Assembly: GCF_041320275.1 (NCBI RefSeq)
Contig: NZ_CP162023.1
Span: forward strand, 496,001-560,000
Length of the DNA: 64,000 bases
From: Mumia sp. Pv4-285
Lineage (GTDB): Bacteria > Actinomycetota > Actinomycetes > Propionibacteriales > Nocardioidaceae
Direction of reading: 5' to 3'
In this document: one piece after another, positions 18,662 through 26,911 of the stretch
Layout: each line of letters starts with the position of its first letter
Position numbering within the stretch: position 1 is the stretch's first letter
Translations under genes and position numbers: made by a program
Notes under the pieces: model-generated
Database searches by the model: none
What the model saw: only the letters and a program-made list of their open reading frames with translations
Told to the model about the DNA's origin: nothing

Positions 18662-19816
18662 TCAGAAGTAGTCGGTCATGAACGCGGTGGCCGCGAACGC
18701 CGCGTCGATGCGTGCGTCGGTGTCCGCGTCGCCGCCCTCGGCGAGTCCCGACCTGCGCAACGACGCGAGGGGCGTCCCGGAGTAGAGCGCTGCCGCGCCG
18801 CGCGGTCCGAGAGTGACGCCGCCTGCGGCGCTGGAGGTCCGCCGGAGCTCCCCGACGCCGTCCGACACCGTCAGCGAGTACGCCCCCGACCCCGCGACGT
18901 CGAGCGGGTCGGACAGCGTGAGAGCCGCATCGACCTCGAGCCCCGGCGGGAAGCCGCGGGCAGCGATGGCCGCGGGCGCGTCGATCAGGCGCAGCATCCA
19001 CCACTGCGTCTCCCGCGTGGTGATCTCGTTGTCGGGGAGCATCCACCACACCGGGTCGTGCGGCCCCAGCGCGACGCGCGCCGTCGATCGTACGGAGGAC
19101 CCGGAGCCGACGATCCGCCACAGCGCTCGCAGCGTCGACGCCGACGAGGCGGTGATCGTCTGCACGTCGTAGTGGTCCGAGGCGAACGAGTAGGAGACGA
19201 CGCCGTCGTCGGCGAGGTACGTGAGGATCTCGTCGTCCTCGAGGTCGCGCGCGATCTCGACCGGTTCCCAGTCGAAGGGGCCGCTGTCCCTCGCGGATGC
19301 CGAGGTCGCGGCGATCGCGCGGGCGATCTCGGCCGCGTCGTCCGCCCCGGCGCGCCGGAGCGGCACGTCTGGTCCGGTCAGCCGCCGGAGCGCGTCGGTG
19401 GAGATCTCCACGACCCGACGCGTGCCGGCGATCTCGTACCCCACCGACCGGTACGGCGCCGTCGTCGCGGGGTAAAGCGCGGACAGGACGAACCCCAGCT
19501 CGCGAGAGCGCTCGAGGACGCGGTGCATCAACGCCGAGCCGACGCCGCTGCCGCGGTGCTCAGGCGCGACGACGACACCGCCGATCCCGGCCATGGGCAC
19601 CCGGCGCCCGGCCCACCACTGTCCGAAGTGGTTGATCCGTGCGGACGCGACGACGGTGCCGCCCACATAGGCCCCGAGCATGCGCTTCTCGTCGATCGAG
19701 CGCCGCGCCAACGCCTTCCACTGCTCCGAGTCTCCGGAGGAGAGGGGGCCGAAGGATCGGGAACGGACGTCGAGCGCGTCGTCGAGGTCATCGGGCGAGA
19801 GGTCACGGATCTCCAC
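18662..19816 (-). CDS. Eis-type GNAT N-acetyltransferase
   Basis: This 384-residue protein has the three-part Eis architecture: an N-terminal GNAT domain with the acetyl-CoA loop VVVAPEHRGSGVGSALM at about residues 81-97, a second GNAT-like domain, and a C-terminal SCP2-like domain. It ends in a free phenylalanine carboxylate (FMTDYF), which in Eis serves as the catalytic base. Mycobacterial Eis acetylates aminoglycosides and host or bacterial amines; the substrate here is not known. The GTG start lies 6 bases after a -10-like TAGTTT on the minus strand, so it is probably leaderless. Confidence 0.87.
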   Translation of the reverse strand: MEIRDLSPDDLDDALDVRSRSFGPLSSGDSEQWKALARRSIDEKRMLGAYVGGTVVASARINHFGQWWAGRRVPMAGIGGVVVAPEHRGSGVGSALMHRVLERSRELGFVLSALYPATTAPYRSVGYEIAGTRRVVEISTDALRRLTGPDVPLRRAGADDAAEIARAIAATSASARDSGPFDWEPVEIARDLEDDEILTYLADDGVVSYSFASDHYDVQTITASSASTLRALWRIVGSGSSVRSTARVALGPHDPVWWMLPDNEITTRETQWWMLRLIDAPAAIAARGFPPGLEVDAALTLSDPLDVAGSGAYSLTVSDGVGELRRTSSAAGGVTLGPRGAAALYSGTPLASLRRSGLAEGGDADTDARIDAAFAATAFMTDYF

Positions 19817-19888
19817 GGATCGAAACTAGTCGGAGTCCTGGTCTACCGTCGAAGGAGTTCTCGGGACCAGCGAGACGAGGAGGCCGAG

Positions 19889-20269
19889 ATGGCCGACAGC
19901 ATCATCCACTTCGAGATCCCGTTCGACGACGCCGACCGGGCGCGAGCGTTCTACCGCGAGGCGTTCGGGTGGGCGGTCCAGGAGCTGCCCGAGATGGACT
20001 ACACCATGGTCCAGACCGGTCCGGTCGGCGACGACATGGCGCCCAGCGGACCGGGCTACATCAACGGCGGCATGTTCCAGCGGTCCGACCCGTTCCGAGG
20101 TCCGGTCGTGACCGTGGGTGTCGACAGCATCGACGAGACCCTGGCCCGGCTGGGTTCCCTCGGCGCGACCGCCGTCGGCAAGAAGGAGCCGGTCGGCGAC
20201 ATGGGCTTCGCCGCCTACTTCACCGACCCGGAGGGCAACGTCATCGGTCTCTGGGAGAACGCGAGTTGA
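19889..20269 (+). CDS. VOC superfamily (glyoxalase-like) protein
   Basis: This 126-residue VOC protein has the N-terminal module IIHFEIPFDDADRARAFYREAFGW and the C-terminal MGFAAYFTDPEGNVIGLWEN, the standard placements of the metal-ligand Glu. A GAGGAGG site precedes the ATG. It is divergent from the eis-like gene, and its stop is 8 bases from the following cupin gene, so those two are likely an operon. The substrate is unknown. Confidence 0.82.
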   Translation: MADSIIHFEIPFDDADRARAFYREAFGWAVQELPEMDYTMVQTGPVGDDMAPSGPGYINGGMFQRSDPFRGPVVTVGVDSIDETLARLGSLGATAVGKKEPVGDMGFAAYFTDPEGNVIGLWENAS

Positions 20270-20277
20270 GGTCACCT

Positions 20278-20592
20278 GTGCACGTCATCGAAGTCACCAC
20301 CACCGACAACGTCGAGGGCGAGGCGTACGCCGCCGGGGTCTCGATCATCCAGGAGGACACGGACGTCGCGGGCAGCGGTCCGCGGCTCCACCTGCACCCG
20401 TACGCCGAGACGTTCGTGATCCACGCCGGGAGCGCGCTGTTCACCGTGGCGGGCGAGGAGGTGGTCGGTCGGGCCGGCCAGGTGATCGTCGTCCCTGCCC
20501 ACACTCCGCACAAGTTCTCCGTCCTCCCCGGCGGATACCGCGCCACGCACATCCACGCGAGCGAGACCTTCGTCACGGAGTGGCTGGAGTAG
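20278..20592 (+). CDS. Small cupin-domain protein
   Basis: This 104-residue single-domain cupin has motif 1 GPRLHLHPYAETFVIHAGSALF, with the metal-binding His-x-His and Glu, and motif 2 GQVIVVPAHTPHKF. The GTG at 20278 is preferred; a TTG at 20266 overlapping the upstream stop is possible. It could be a dioxygenase, isomerase or binding protein, and nothing in the context decides. It is closely linked to the VOC gene upstream. Confidence 0.8.
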   Translation: MHVIEVTTTDNVEGEAYAAGVSIIQEDTDVAGSGPRLHLHPYAETFVIHAGSALFTVAGEEVVGRAGQVIVVPAHTPHKFSVLPGGYRATHIHASETFVTEWLE

Positions 20593-20625
20593 GGGGCCTT
20601 CGGGGGTGCCGACTACCCTGGTGTC

Positions 20626-22926
20626 GTGACCGACGCGCCTGCCGCCACCGCCCAGCCAGCCCACCGTGCCAAGGCTCGCCTCGACACCGTCGAGCACGCC
20701 GGCTCGACCCCGGACCACGAGCAGCCGTGGGCCGAGCTGGGGCTGAAGCCCGACGAGTACGCGCGCATCCGCGAGATCCTCGGTCGCCGCCCGACCGGTG
20801 CCGAGCTCGCGATGTACTCCGTGATGTGGAGCGAGCACTGCTCCTACAAGTCGAGCAAGGTGCACCTCAAGAAGTTCGGTGAGCTGCCGCAGGAGACACC
20901 GCTCGGCAAGACGCTCGCCGGCATCGGCGAGAACGCCGGCGTGATCGACGTCGGCCAGGGCTATGCGGTCACCTTCAAGGTCGAGTCGCACAACCACCCG
21001 AGCTACGTCGAGCCGTACCAGGGCGCCGCGACCGGCGTCGGCGGCATCGTCCGCGACATCCTCGCGATGGGCGCCCGCCCGGTCGCGGTGATGGACCCGC
21101 TCCGCTTCGGCCCGCTCGACGCCCCCGACACCAAGCGGGTGATGCCGGGCATCGTCGCGGGCGTCGGCGGCTACGGCAACTGCCTCGGGCTGCCCAACAT
21201 CGGCGGCGAGGTCGTCTTCGACGAGACCTATCTCGGCAACCCGCTCGTCAACGCGCTCTGCGTCGGCGTGCTGCGCCACGAGCAGCTCCACACCGCCCAC
21301 GCGTCCGGCGAGGGCAACCAGGTCGTCCTGTACGGCGCGCGCACCGGTGGCGACGGCATCGGCGGCGTCTCGGTCCTCGCGTCGGAGACCTTCGACGCAG
21401 ACGGCCCGGCGAAGCGTCCCAGCGTGCAGGTCGGCGACCCGTTCATGGAGAAGCTCCTCATCGAGTGCACGTTGGAGCTGTTCGACGCCCAGGTCGTCGC
21501 CGGCATCCAGGACCTCGGTGGCGCCGGCCTGTCCTGCGCGACCAGCGAGCTCGCGAGTGCGGGCGACGGCGGCATGCACGTCGAGCTCGACACGGTCCCG
21601 CTGCGTGACTCGTCGCTCTCGCCCGAGGAGATCCTCATGAGCGAGTCGCAGGAGCGCATGATGGCGGTCGTCGAGCCTCAGCACCTCGACCGCTTCATGG
21701 AGATCTGCGCCAAGTGGGACGTGGAGGCCACGGTCGTCGGAGAGGTGACCGAGACCGGCCGGCTGGTGATCGACTGGCACGGCGAGACCGTCGTCGACGT
21801 GCCGCCGCGATCGGTCGCCCACGACGGCCCGACGTACGAGCGGCCGTACGCGCGACCGGACTGGCAGGACGCGCTCCAAGCTGACACGACGGCCTCGTTG
21901 GCCCGGCCGGCGAGCGGCGACGAGCTCCGGTCGACCCTCCTCGACGTGCTCGGGTCCCCGAACCAGGCCGACAAGTCGTGGGTCACCGACCAGTACGACC
22001 GCTACGTCCGCGGCAACACGGTGCTCGCGCAGCCGGAGGACGCCGGCGTGATCCGCATCGACGACGAGACCAACCTCGGCGTCGCGGTGTCGACCGACTG
22101 CAACGGGCGGTTCGCGAAGCTCGACCCGTACGCCGGCGCGCAGCTCGCGCTCGCCGAGTCGTACCGCAACGTGGGGGTGTCGGGCGGTCTGCCGCTCGCC
22201 GTCACCGACTGCCTCAACTTCGGCTCGCCCGAGGACCCGGCGGTCATGTGGCAGTTCGAGCGTGCGACGGCAGGACTGAAGGACGCGTGCGAGGTGCTCG
22301 GCATCCCCGTCACCGGCGGCAACGTGTCGTTCTACAACCAGACCGGTGAAACGGCGATCCTTCCGACGCCCGTCGTCGGGGTGCTCGGCGTCGTCGACGA
22401 CGTCACCAAGCGCATCAAGCAAGGCTTCGCCGCGGATGGTGACATCGTTCTGGTCCTGGGCACGACGCGGGACGAGCTCGACGGTTCGGCGTGGTCGCAG
22501 GTCGTCCACCAGCATCTCGGCGGAGTCCCGCCGCAGGTCGACCTCGCCGCCGAGAAGGCCCTTGCCGACCTGATGGTGGAGGTCGCGAAGCAGGGCTTGG
22601 CGACCGCCGCGCACGACCTCTCCGACGGTGGTCTCGCGATCGCGCTCGCCGAGGCGGCGATCCGCAACGGCGTCGGCGCCACGGTCGCGTTCGAGGGCGA
22701 TGCCTTCGAGGCGCTGTTCTCGGAGTCGGCCGCACGCGCGATGGTCACGGTCGCCGCGTCCGAACTCGAGGGCTTCAGGGCGCTCGCCGCTTCGTACGGG
22801 GTGCCGATCACACGGATCGGTACGACCGGGGGCGACGCGCTCGTCGTCGACGGGCAGCTCGCGGTTCCGGTGACGGAGCTGCGCGACCGCTGGACTGCGA
22901 CGATCCCCGCCGTGATGGGTGCCTGA
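20626..22926 (+). CDS. purL: Phosphoribosylformylglycinamidine synthase subunit PurL
   Basis: This 766-residue small-type PurL is the ATP-dependent amination subunit that converts FGAR to FGAM with ammonia from PurQ. Family motifs include [12 protein letters not shown] near residue 65, [44 protein letters not shown] in the second half, and [15 protein letters not shown] near the end. The GTG start is 6 bases after a -10-like TACCCT (20614-20619), so it is leaderless, and it is transcribed separately from purSQ. Confidence 0.97.
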   Translation: MTDAPAATAQPAHRAKARLDTVEHAGSTPDHEQPWAELGLKPDEYARIREILGRRPTGAELAMYSVMWSEHCSYKSSKVHLKKFGELPQETPLGKTLAGIGENAGVIDVGQGYAVTFKVESHNHPSYVEPYQGAATGVGGIVRDILAMGARPVAVMDPLRFGPLDAPDTKRVMPGIVAGVGGYGNCLGLPNIGGEVVFDETYLGNPLVNALCVGVLRHEQLHTAHASGEGNQVVLYGARTGGDGIGGVSVLASETFDADGPAKRPSVQVGDPFMEKLLIECTLELFDAQVVAGIQDLGGAGLSCATSELASAGDGGMHVELDTVPLRDSSLSPEEILMSESQERMMAVVEPQHLDRFMEICAKWDVEATVVGEVTETGRLVIDWHGETVVDVPPRSVAHDGPTYERPYARPDWQDALQADTTASLARPASGDELRSTLLDVLGSPNQADKSWVTDQYDRYVRGNTVLAQPEDAGVIRIDDETNLGVAVSTDCNGRFAKLDPYAGAQLALAESYRNVGVSGGLPLAVTDCLNFGSPEDPAVMWQFERATAGLKDACEVLGIPVTGGNVSFYNQTGETAILPTPVVGVLGVVDDVTKRIKQGFAADGDIVLVLGTTRDELDGSAWSQVVHQHLGGVPPQVDLAAEKALADLMVEVAKQGLATAAHDLSDGGLAIALAEAAIRNGVGATVAFEGDAFEALFSESAARAMVTVAASELEGFRALAASYGVPITRIGTTGGDALVVDGQLAVPVTELRDRWTATIPAVMGA

Positions 22927-22934
22927 ACGCTGAT

Positions 22935-22979
22935 CGTGCAAGTTCAGTGCTGAATGCCAGCACCGATCCCTCACGATCA
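22935..22979. repeat. 45-bp palindromic repeat, copy 1 (gene-flanking)
   Basis: This is an imperfect hairpin with GTGCTG/CAGCAC (22947-22952, 22958-22963) as inner stem and TGATCGTG/CACGATCA (22931-22938, 22972-22979) as outer stem. It is the first of two direct copies, 37 of 45 bases identical to 23991-24035. It overlaps the stop codon of the AbiEi/DUF559 gene and follows purL, so it may also terminate transcripts from both sides. Confidence 0.7.
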
Positions 22980-23933
22980 CGCACTGCCCTCGTCGACCAG
23001 GCAGTCGGGTGACGAGCACCGCCGGGCCGTCCCCATCCACCCGTGCTGCTGAAGGATGACGGCGAGCTTCGCGGCCGTACGGCACGGGCGGCGGAAGACC
23101 TGTCCCCATCCGAGCCTCGCGGTGGGGCGCCCTTCGCCGAGGACGTCGAGGTCGCGGTCGAGGTCGACATCCCGTTGCTCGGCGGTCTCGTGGTAGATGC
23201 GCCCGTCGAGCTCGATCACCACCAGCTCGAGATCCGCGTCCCGATACACCGCCCCGCCGCTCCCGACGGCCTTGAGCTGGCGGCGCGCGGCGGGTAGACC
23301 GTGCGGGCGTTCGACTCGGCGCAGGTATCCGTGCTCGAGTACCGAGTGCGTGCCCGAGGCGATGTCAGCGAGCACAGCCTGGATCCAGCGGCGCCGCCGG
23401 ACACGCGTTCGAGGGTGCATGGCTGCGAGGATGCGGTCGGCGGTGGTTCGCCGGCTCGCGCAGGCCCGCGCGAGTGTGGCAACGGTGACGACCTCGTCGT
23501 CGCCGGAGGTCGCCACGTCGAGTACCGCCTCCTCGTACCGCAGCCGTGGTGGCGAGCGGTTCCACGACACCATCGCGTCGAGCCGCTTGCGCCGAGCGAC
23601 CCGCAGCCCCGGCTGCGCGACCACGTTGCGTCGCCTGTCGATCGCGACCTCGATGACGTGCGGCGTCGTGGAGTCGAGGCGTACTCGTTCGGCTGCGCGG
23701 AGGGCGGACTCACCCGCCAGTGCTGCAGGCCACGCATACAGCACCGCCCCCCACGCCTGCTGCAACCACGTCGGGTTGCCCGTGTGGTCGACGTACACGC
23801 CAGGGAGGACCGGACTCAGCTCACGCCGCTTCAGCATTCGCCGGATGTCGTGCGGCTGCAGACCGAGTTCGAGCAGCTGCCGCCGCGCAACCACTCCGGA
23901 CTGCTGGTCGCACACTTCCTCCCACGGCTGCAC
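22977..23933 (-). CDS. AbiEi-type N-terminal domain plus DUF559 (Vsr-like) nuclease-fold protein
   Basis: This 318-residue protein has an N-terminal winged-helix region like AbiEi antitoxins (QSGVVARRQLLELGLQPHDIRRMLKRRELSPVLPGVYVDH). Its C-terminal DUF559 domain belongs to the very-short-patch-repair-like PD-(D/E)xK group, with ADLELVVIELDGRIYHETAEQRDVDLDRDLDVLGEG carrying the acidic residues. Such genes are common orphans in actinobacterial genomes and their role is unknown. No toxin partner is next to it. The gene is bracketed by two direct copies of a 45-bp palindrome, suggesting it moves or is maintained as a cassette between purL and the next genes. Confidence 0.75.
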   Translation of the reverse strand: MQPWEEVCDQQSGVVARRQLLELGLQPHDIRRMLKRRELSPVLPGVYVDHTGNPTWLQQAWGAVLYAWPAALAGESALRAAERVRLDSTTPHVIEVAIDRRRNVVAQPGLRVARRKRLDAMVSWNRSPPRLRYEEAVLDVATSGDDEVVTVATLARACASRRTTADRILAAMHPRTRVRRRRWIQAVLADIASGTHSVLEHGYLRRVERPHGLPAARRQLKAVGSGGAVYRDADLELVVIELDGRIYHETAEQRDVDLDRDLDVLGEGRPTARLGWGQVFRRPCRTAAKLAVILQQHGWMGTARRCSSPDCLVDEGSA

Positions 23934-23990
23934 CGGGCCAGCCTGCTACGCGCGCCCGGTTGCGTGCGTTCCGTCATCCACAGCCAAGAC

Positions 23991-24035
23991 CGTGCAGGAT
24001 CAGTGCCGCATGTCAGCACCGATCCTGCATGATCA
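23991..24035. repeat. 45-bp palindromic repeat, copy 2 (gene-flanking)
   Basis: A hairpin of TGCAGGATC-A-GTGC (23993-24006) with GCAC-C-GATCCTGCA (24016-24029), a single A/C mismatch and a 9-base loop. It is 37/45 identical to the copy at 22935-22979 and lies in the same orientation, 57 bases upstream of the AbiEi/DUF559 start and just ahead of the GNAT promoter. Confidence 0.7.
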
Positions 24036-24065
24036 ACGCGTACGGTCGCGGACTAGGCTCGCCCT

Positions 24066-24566
24066 GTGTTCCCGACCCGTGCGTACTCCCGGGACGCGGA
24101 GGCGATCGTGGCGCTGCGCGACGACCTTGCGCGCTGGCAGGTCGCGTCCGGCATCGTCCAGTGGAAGCCCGGCGAGGTGACCGCCGACCAGGTGCGCGAT
24201 CAGATCGCGGAGCAGCAGTGGTGGCTGCTGCGCGACGACGGCGCCATCAGCGCGACCGTGCGGGTGCTGGAGGACGACCCGACCATCTGGGACGACCTCG
24301 TGGCGCCGGGCACCGGCGACGCGCTCTACGTGCACGGGCTGATGGTCAGGCGGACGCACCGCGGGCGCGGGCTCGGCGGGGTGATGCTGGAGTGGGTCGA
24401 GTCCCGCGTGCGGGACGCCGGGCGTACGACGCTCCGGCTCGACTGCGCTGCGGCCAACACGTCCTTGCGTGCCTACTACGTCGGCCTCGGTTTCACCGAG
24501 CTCGGTGAGCGTGAGTTCCCTCCGCCGTACAAGACGCTCGCCCGGTTCGAGAAGCCCGTCGGCTGA
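24066..24566 (+). CDS. GNAT family N-acetyltransferase
   Basis: This 166-residue acetyltransferase has the acetyl-CoA loop RRTHRGRGLGGVMLEWVESRV and downstream LDCAAANTSLRAYYVGLGFTELGEREF, the usual GNAT C-terminal half. The acceptor is unknown. The GTG start sits 6 bases after TAGGCT (24054-24059), so it is leaderless, and directly downstream of the second palindromic repeat. The two-component genes that follow have their own promoter. Confidence 0.85.
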   Translation: MFPTRAYSRDAEAIVALRDDLARWQVASGIVQWKPGEVTADQVRDQIAEQQWWLLRDDGAISATVRVLEDDPTIWDDLVAPGTGDALYVHGLMVRRTHRGRGLGGVMLEWVESRVRDAGRTTLRLDCAAANTSLRAYYVGLGFTELGEREFPPPYKTLARFEKPVG

Positions 24567-24602
24567 CTCCGGCCGGCAGCCTGCCGTGCCAGACTCCCTC
24601 CC

Positions 24603-25694
24603 ATGAGGACACCGTGGTCCCGTCGCGCTCTCGGGTCCGCCGAGGACCGCGCGACGTACGAGACCCTGCACACGGCCTCCCAGGCGGCACCCGCGCTACG
24701 TCGAGGGCTGACCGAGGAGAGCGCGTCTGCAGCGCTCAAGCACCTTCGGACCCTCCTGGGTGCGTCGTCGGTCGCGCTGACCGACACCGAGCGGGTGCTC
24801 GCGACCGAGGGGACCCGCGATCGGCGTTCGGACGCGATGGAGCTGGCACGGCAGGCGATCGCGGCGGGGACGACCCAGGCGTTCAGCACCCCGCACGCGC
24901 ACTACCCGCACGCGATCGTGGCGCCGCTCACCGTCGAGGACGCCGTCGTCGGTGCGGTCGTGGTCCGCTCGGCGGCGCGGTCGGCGGGTCTGGCGCGTGC
25001 GACGACGGAGGTCGCGCGCTGGGTGTCGAGCCAGCTCGAGCTCGCCGAGCTGGACAAGTCCCGTACGGCGCTGATGGAGGCCGAGCTGCGGGCGCTGCGT
25101 GCCCAGATCTCGCCGCACTTCGTCTACAACTCGCTCGGAGCGATCGCGTCGTTCGTCCGGACCGACCCTGAGCGCGCCCGTGAGCTGCTGCTCGAGTTCG
25201 CCGACTTCACGCGCTACTCGTTCCGGCGGCACGGCGAGTTCACGACGCTCGCCGACGAGCTCCAGTCGATCGAGCGCTACCTCGTGCTGGAGAAGGCCCG
25301 GTTCGGGGACAGGCTCCACGTCACCGTGCAGGTGGCGCCGGAGGTGCTCGCGGTGACGCTGCCGTTCCTGTCGATCCAGCCGCTGGTCGAGAACGCCGTC
25401 CGCCACGGGCTCGAACGCAAGGCCGGCGGCGGCAAGGTCGTCGTGATCGCGCTCGACGCGGGCACGGAGGCGGTGATCACGGTCGAGGACGACGGGGTCG
25501 GCGAAGACCCCGACCGCGTACGCCGGATCCTCGCCGGCGACGGTGCGACCGACTCCGTGGGGCTCGGCAACGTCGACGAGCGCATGCGGACCGTCTATGG
25601 GAACGCGTACGGCATCGTGGTCGAGACCGCGCCCGGCGCTGGGACGAAGGTGACGGTCAGGGTGCCGAAGTATGCGCCGGGCGCCGCCCGATGA
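24603..25694 (+). CDS. LytS-type sensor histidine kinase (GAF domain)
   Basis: This 363-residue kinase has a cytosolic sensor region (about 40-150) resembling GAF, then a His_kinase domain with the phospho-acceptor His172 in QISPHFVYNSL, the N-box QPLVENAVRHGL (Asn264) and a HATPase_c glycine box ending GLGNVDERMRTVYG. There is no membrane segment, so the signal is probably intracellular. It is followed by its LytTR regulator and then by a small membrane protein and a sodium:solute symporter, so control of substrate uptake is likely. A CAGACT box 7 bases before the ATG suggests a leaderless start. Confidence 0.9.
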   Translation: MRTPWSRRALGSAEDRATYETLHTASQAAPALRRGLTEESASAALKHLRTLLGASSVALTDTERVLATEGTRDRRSDAMELARQAIAAGTTQAFSTPHAHYPHAIVAPLTVEDAVVGAVVVRSAARSAGLARATTEVARWVSSQLELAELDKSRTALMEAELRALRAQISPHFVYNSLGAIASFVRTDPERARELLLEFADFTRYSFRRHGEFTTLADELQSIERYLVLEKARFGDRLHVTVQVAPEVLAVTLPFLSIQPLVENAVRHGLERKAGGGKVVVIALDAGTEAVITVEDDGVGEDPDRVRRILAGDGATDSVGLGNVDERMRTVYGNAYGIVVETAPGAGTKVTVRVPKYAPGAAR

Positions 25695-25745
25695 GGCGTC
25701 CGGCCTCGTGACGGGGGCCACACGGGACGCCTAGACTCAGGCGCC

Positions 25746-26504
25746 ATGGGCCTCAACGTACTCGTCGCCGACGACGAGCAGCCCGTCCTCGACGAGCTGG
25801 TGTACCTGCTCGGCCGGGACGAGCGGATCGACAACGTGACCGCGGTGACGTCGGGAGCCGACGTGCTGCGGGCACTCGAGGCCGACGACGCCGCGGTCGA
25901 CGCCGTCTTCCTCGACATCGCGATGCCGGCGCTCTCCGGGCTCGAGGTCGCCCGGGTCCTCGCGAGGTTCCGCAGCCAGCCCAAGGTCGTGTTCGTGACC
26001 GCCCACGAGGACCACGCCGTCGACGCCTGGGACCTCGACGCGGTGGACTACGTCCTGAAGCCGGTCGCTGAGGACCGCCTCCGGGAGTCGGTACGCCGGG
26101 TCATCGGCGCGCGTCCCGCCGACCCGCGCGGTGCCTCGGACGCGGACGAGGTGGTGGCGGTCGAGCTCGCCGGAGTGACGAGGTTCGTCCCGCGCAGCAG
26201 CGTCGCGTACGTCGAGGCCCAAGGCGACTACGTCAGGCTCCACACCGTCACCGGCGAGAGCCACCTGCTCCGTACGCCGCTGGTGACCCTCGAGCACGAC
26301 TGGTCCGACGCCGGGTTCGTCCGCATCCACCGGAGCCTGCTGGTCGACTCGGCCCGGGTGCGGGAGGTCCGGATGCTGGGCGGGCGGTGCACCGTGCTCG
26401 TCGACGCCGGCGCCGCCCCGTACGTCGAGCTCCAGGTGGCTCGCCGTCACACGCGTGACCTGCGCGTCCTCGTCCAGCAGCGCTCTCGCCCCGTCGGCAG
26501 CTGA
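25746..26504 (+). CDS. LytTR-family response regulator
   Basis: This 252-residue regulator has an N-terminal receiver domain with phospho-acceptor Asp57 in AVFLDIAMPALSG and a C-terminal LytTR DNA-binding domain (GVTRFVPRSSVAYVEAQGDYVRLHT...FVRIHRSLLVDSARVRE). It is the partner of the upstream LytS-type kinase. TAGACT (25732-25737) lies 8 bases before the ATG, so it can also be transcribed on its own. Its target is probably the symporter operon that begins one base after its stop. Confidence 0.93.
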   Translation: MGLNVLVADDEQPVLDELVYLLGRDERIDNVTAVTSGADVLRALEADDAAVDAVFLDIAMPALSGLEVARVLARFRSQPKVVFVTAHEDHAVDAWDLDAVDYVLKPVAEDRLRESVRRVIGARPADPRGASDADEVVAVELAGVTRFVPRSSVAYVEAQGDYVRLHTVTGESHLLRTPLVTLEHDWSDAGFVRIHRSLLVDSARVREVRMLGGRCTVLVDAGAAPYVELQVARRHTRDLRVLVQQRSRPVGS

Positions 26505-26505
26505 C

Positions 26506-26889
26506 GTGGCCGACTCCGACCAGCCGCCTCCACGGGCACGGATCCGGGTCACCAGCCCGCACACCACCCTGCGCCCGCACCGGCGGCGTACGGTCGTGCA
26601 GGAGATCGACGAGGAGACCGAGATCGGCGAGGTCTACATGCGCTCGCTGGTCCGTTCGCAGCTGCGCCTCGCGCTCGTCGTCTCGTTCGTCGTGGCGGTC
26701 CTCGTCGGGGGCCTGCCGATCCTGTTCGTGCTCACCGACCTCGATGCTGTCCAGGTGGGCCCGGTCCCGCTGCCGTGGTGGCTGCTCGGTGCGGCCGTCT
26801 ATCCCGTCCTGTTCGTGATCGGGTGGGTCTTCGTCGCCGCGTCCGAGCGCAACGAGCGCGCCTTCAGCGACCTCGTCGAGCGGCCCTGA
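26506..26889 (+). CDS. Small two-helix membrane protein, symporter partner (DUF485-like)
   Basis: This 127-residue protein has a proline- and arginine-rich N-terminus, then two hydrophobic segments (LALVVSFVVAVLVGGLPILFV and LPWWLLGAAVYPVLFVIGWVFV) and a short polar tail with ASERNERAFSDLVE. The layout matches the small DUF485-type partners of acetate/pyruvate symporters, though the sequence is diverged. It lies between the LytTR regulator (one base gap) and the symporter (22 bases), and is probably in the same operon. The GTG at 26506 is the closest start to the regulator's stop. Confidence 0.72.
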   Translation: MADSDQPPPRARIRVTSPHTTLRPHRRRTVVQEIDEETEIGEVYMRSLVRSQLRLALVVSFVVAVLVGGLPILFVLTDLDAVQVGPVPLPWWLLGAAVYPVLFVIGWVFVAASERNERAFSDLVERP

Positions 26890-26911
26890 GCCGCGGGCAA
26901 GGACACCGCCC

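Noticed and set aside
20272-23109. A 945-codon open frame antisense to purL
   Set aside because: Open frames opposite real genes are a by-product of very high GC; the translation is Arg/Asp/Val-rich with no domain, and purL explains the region.
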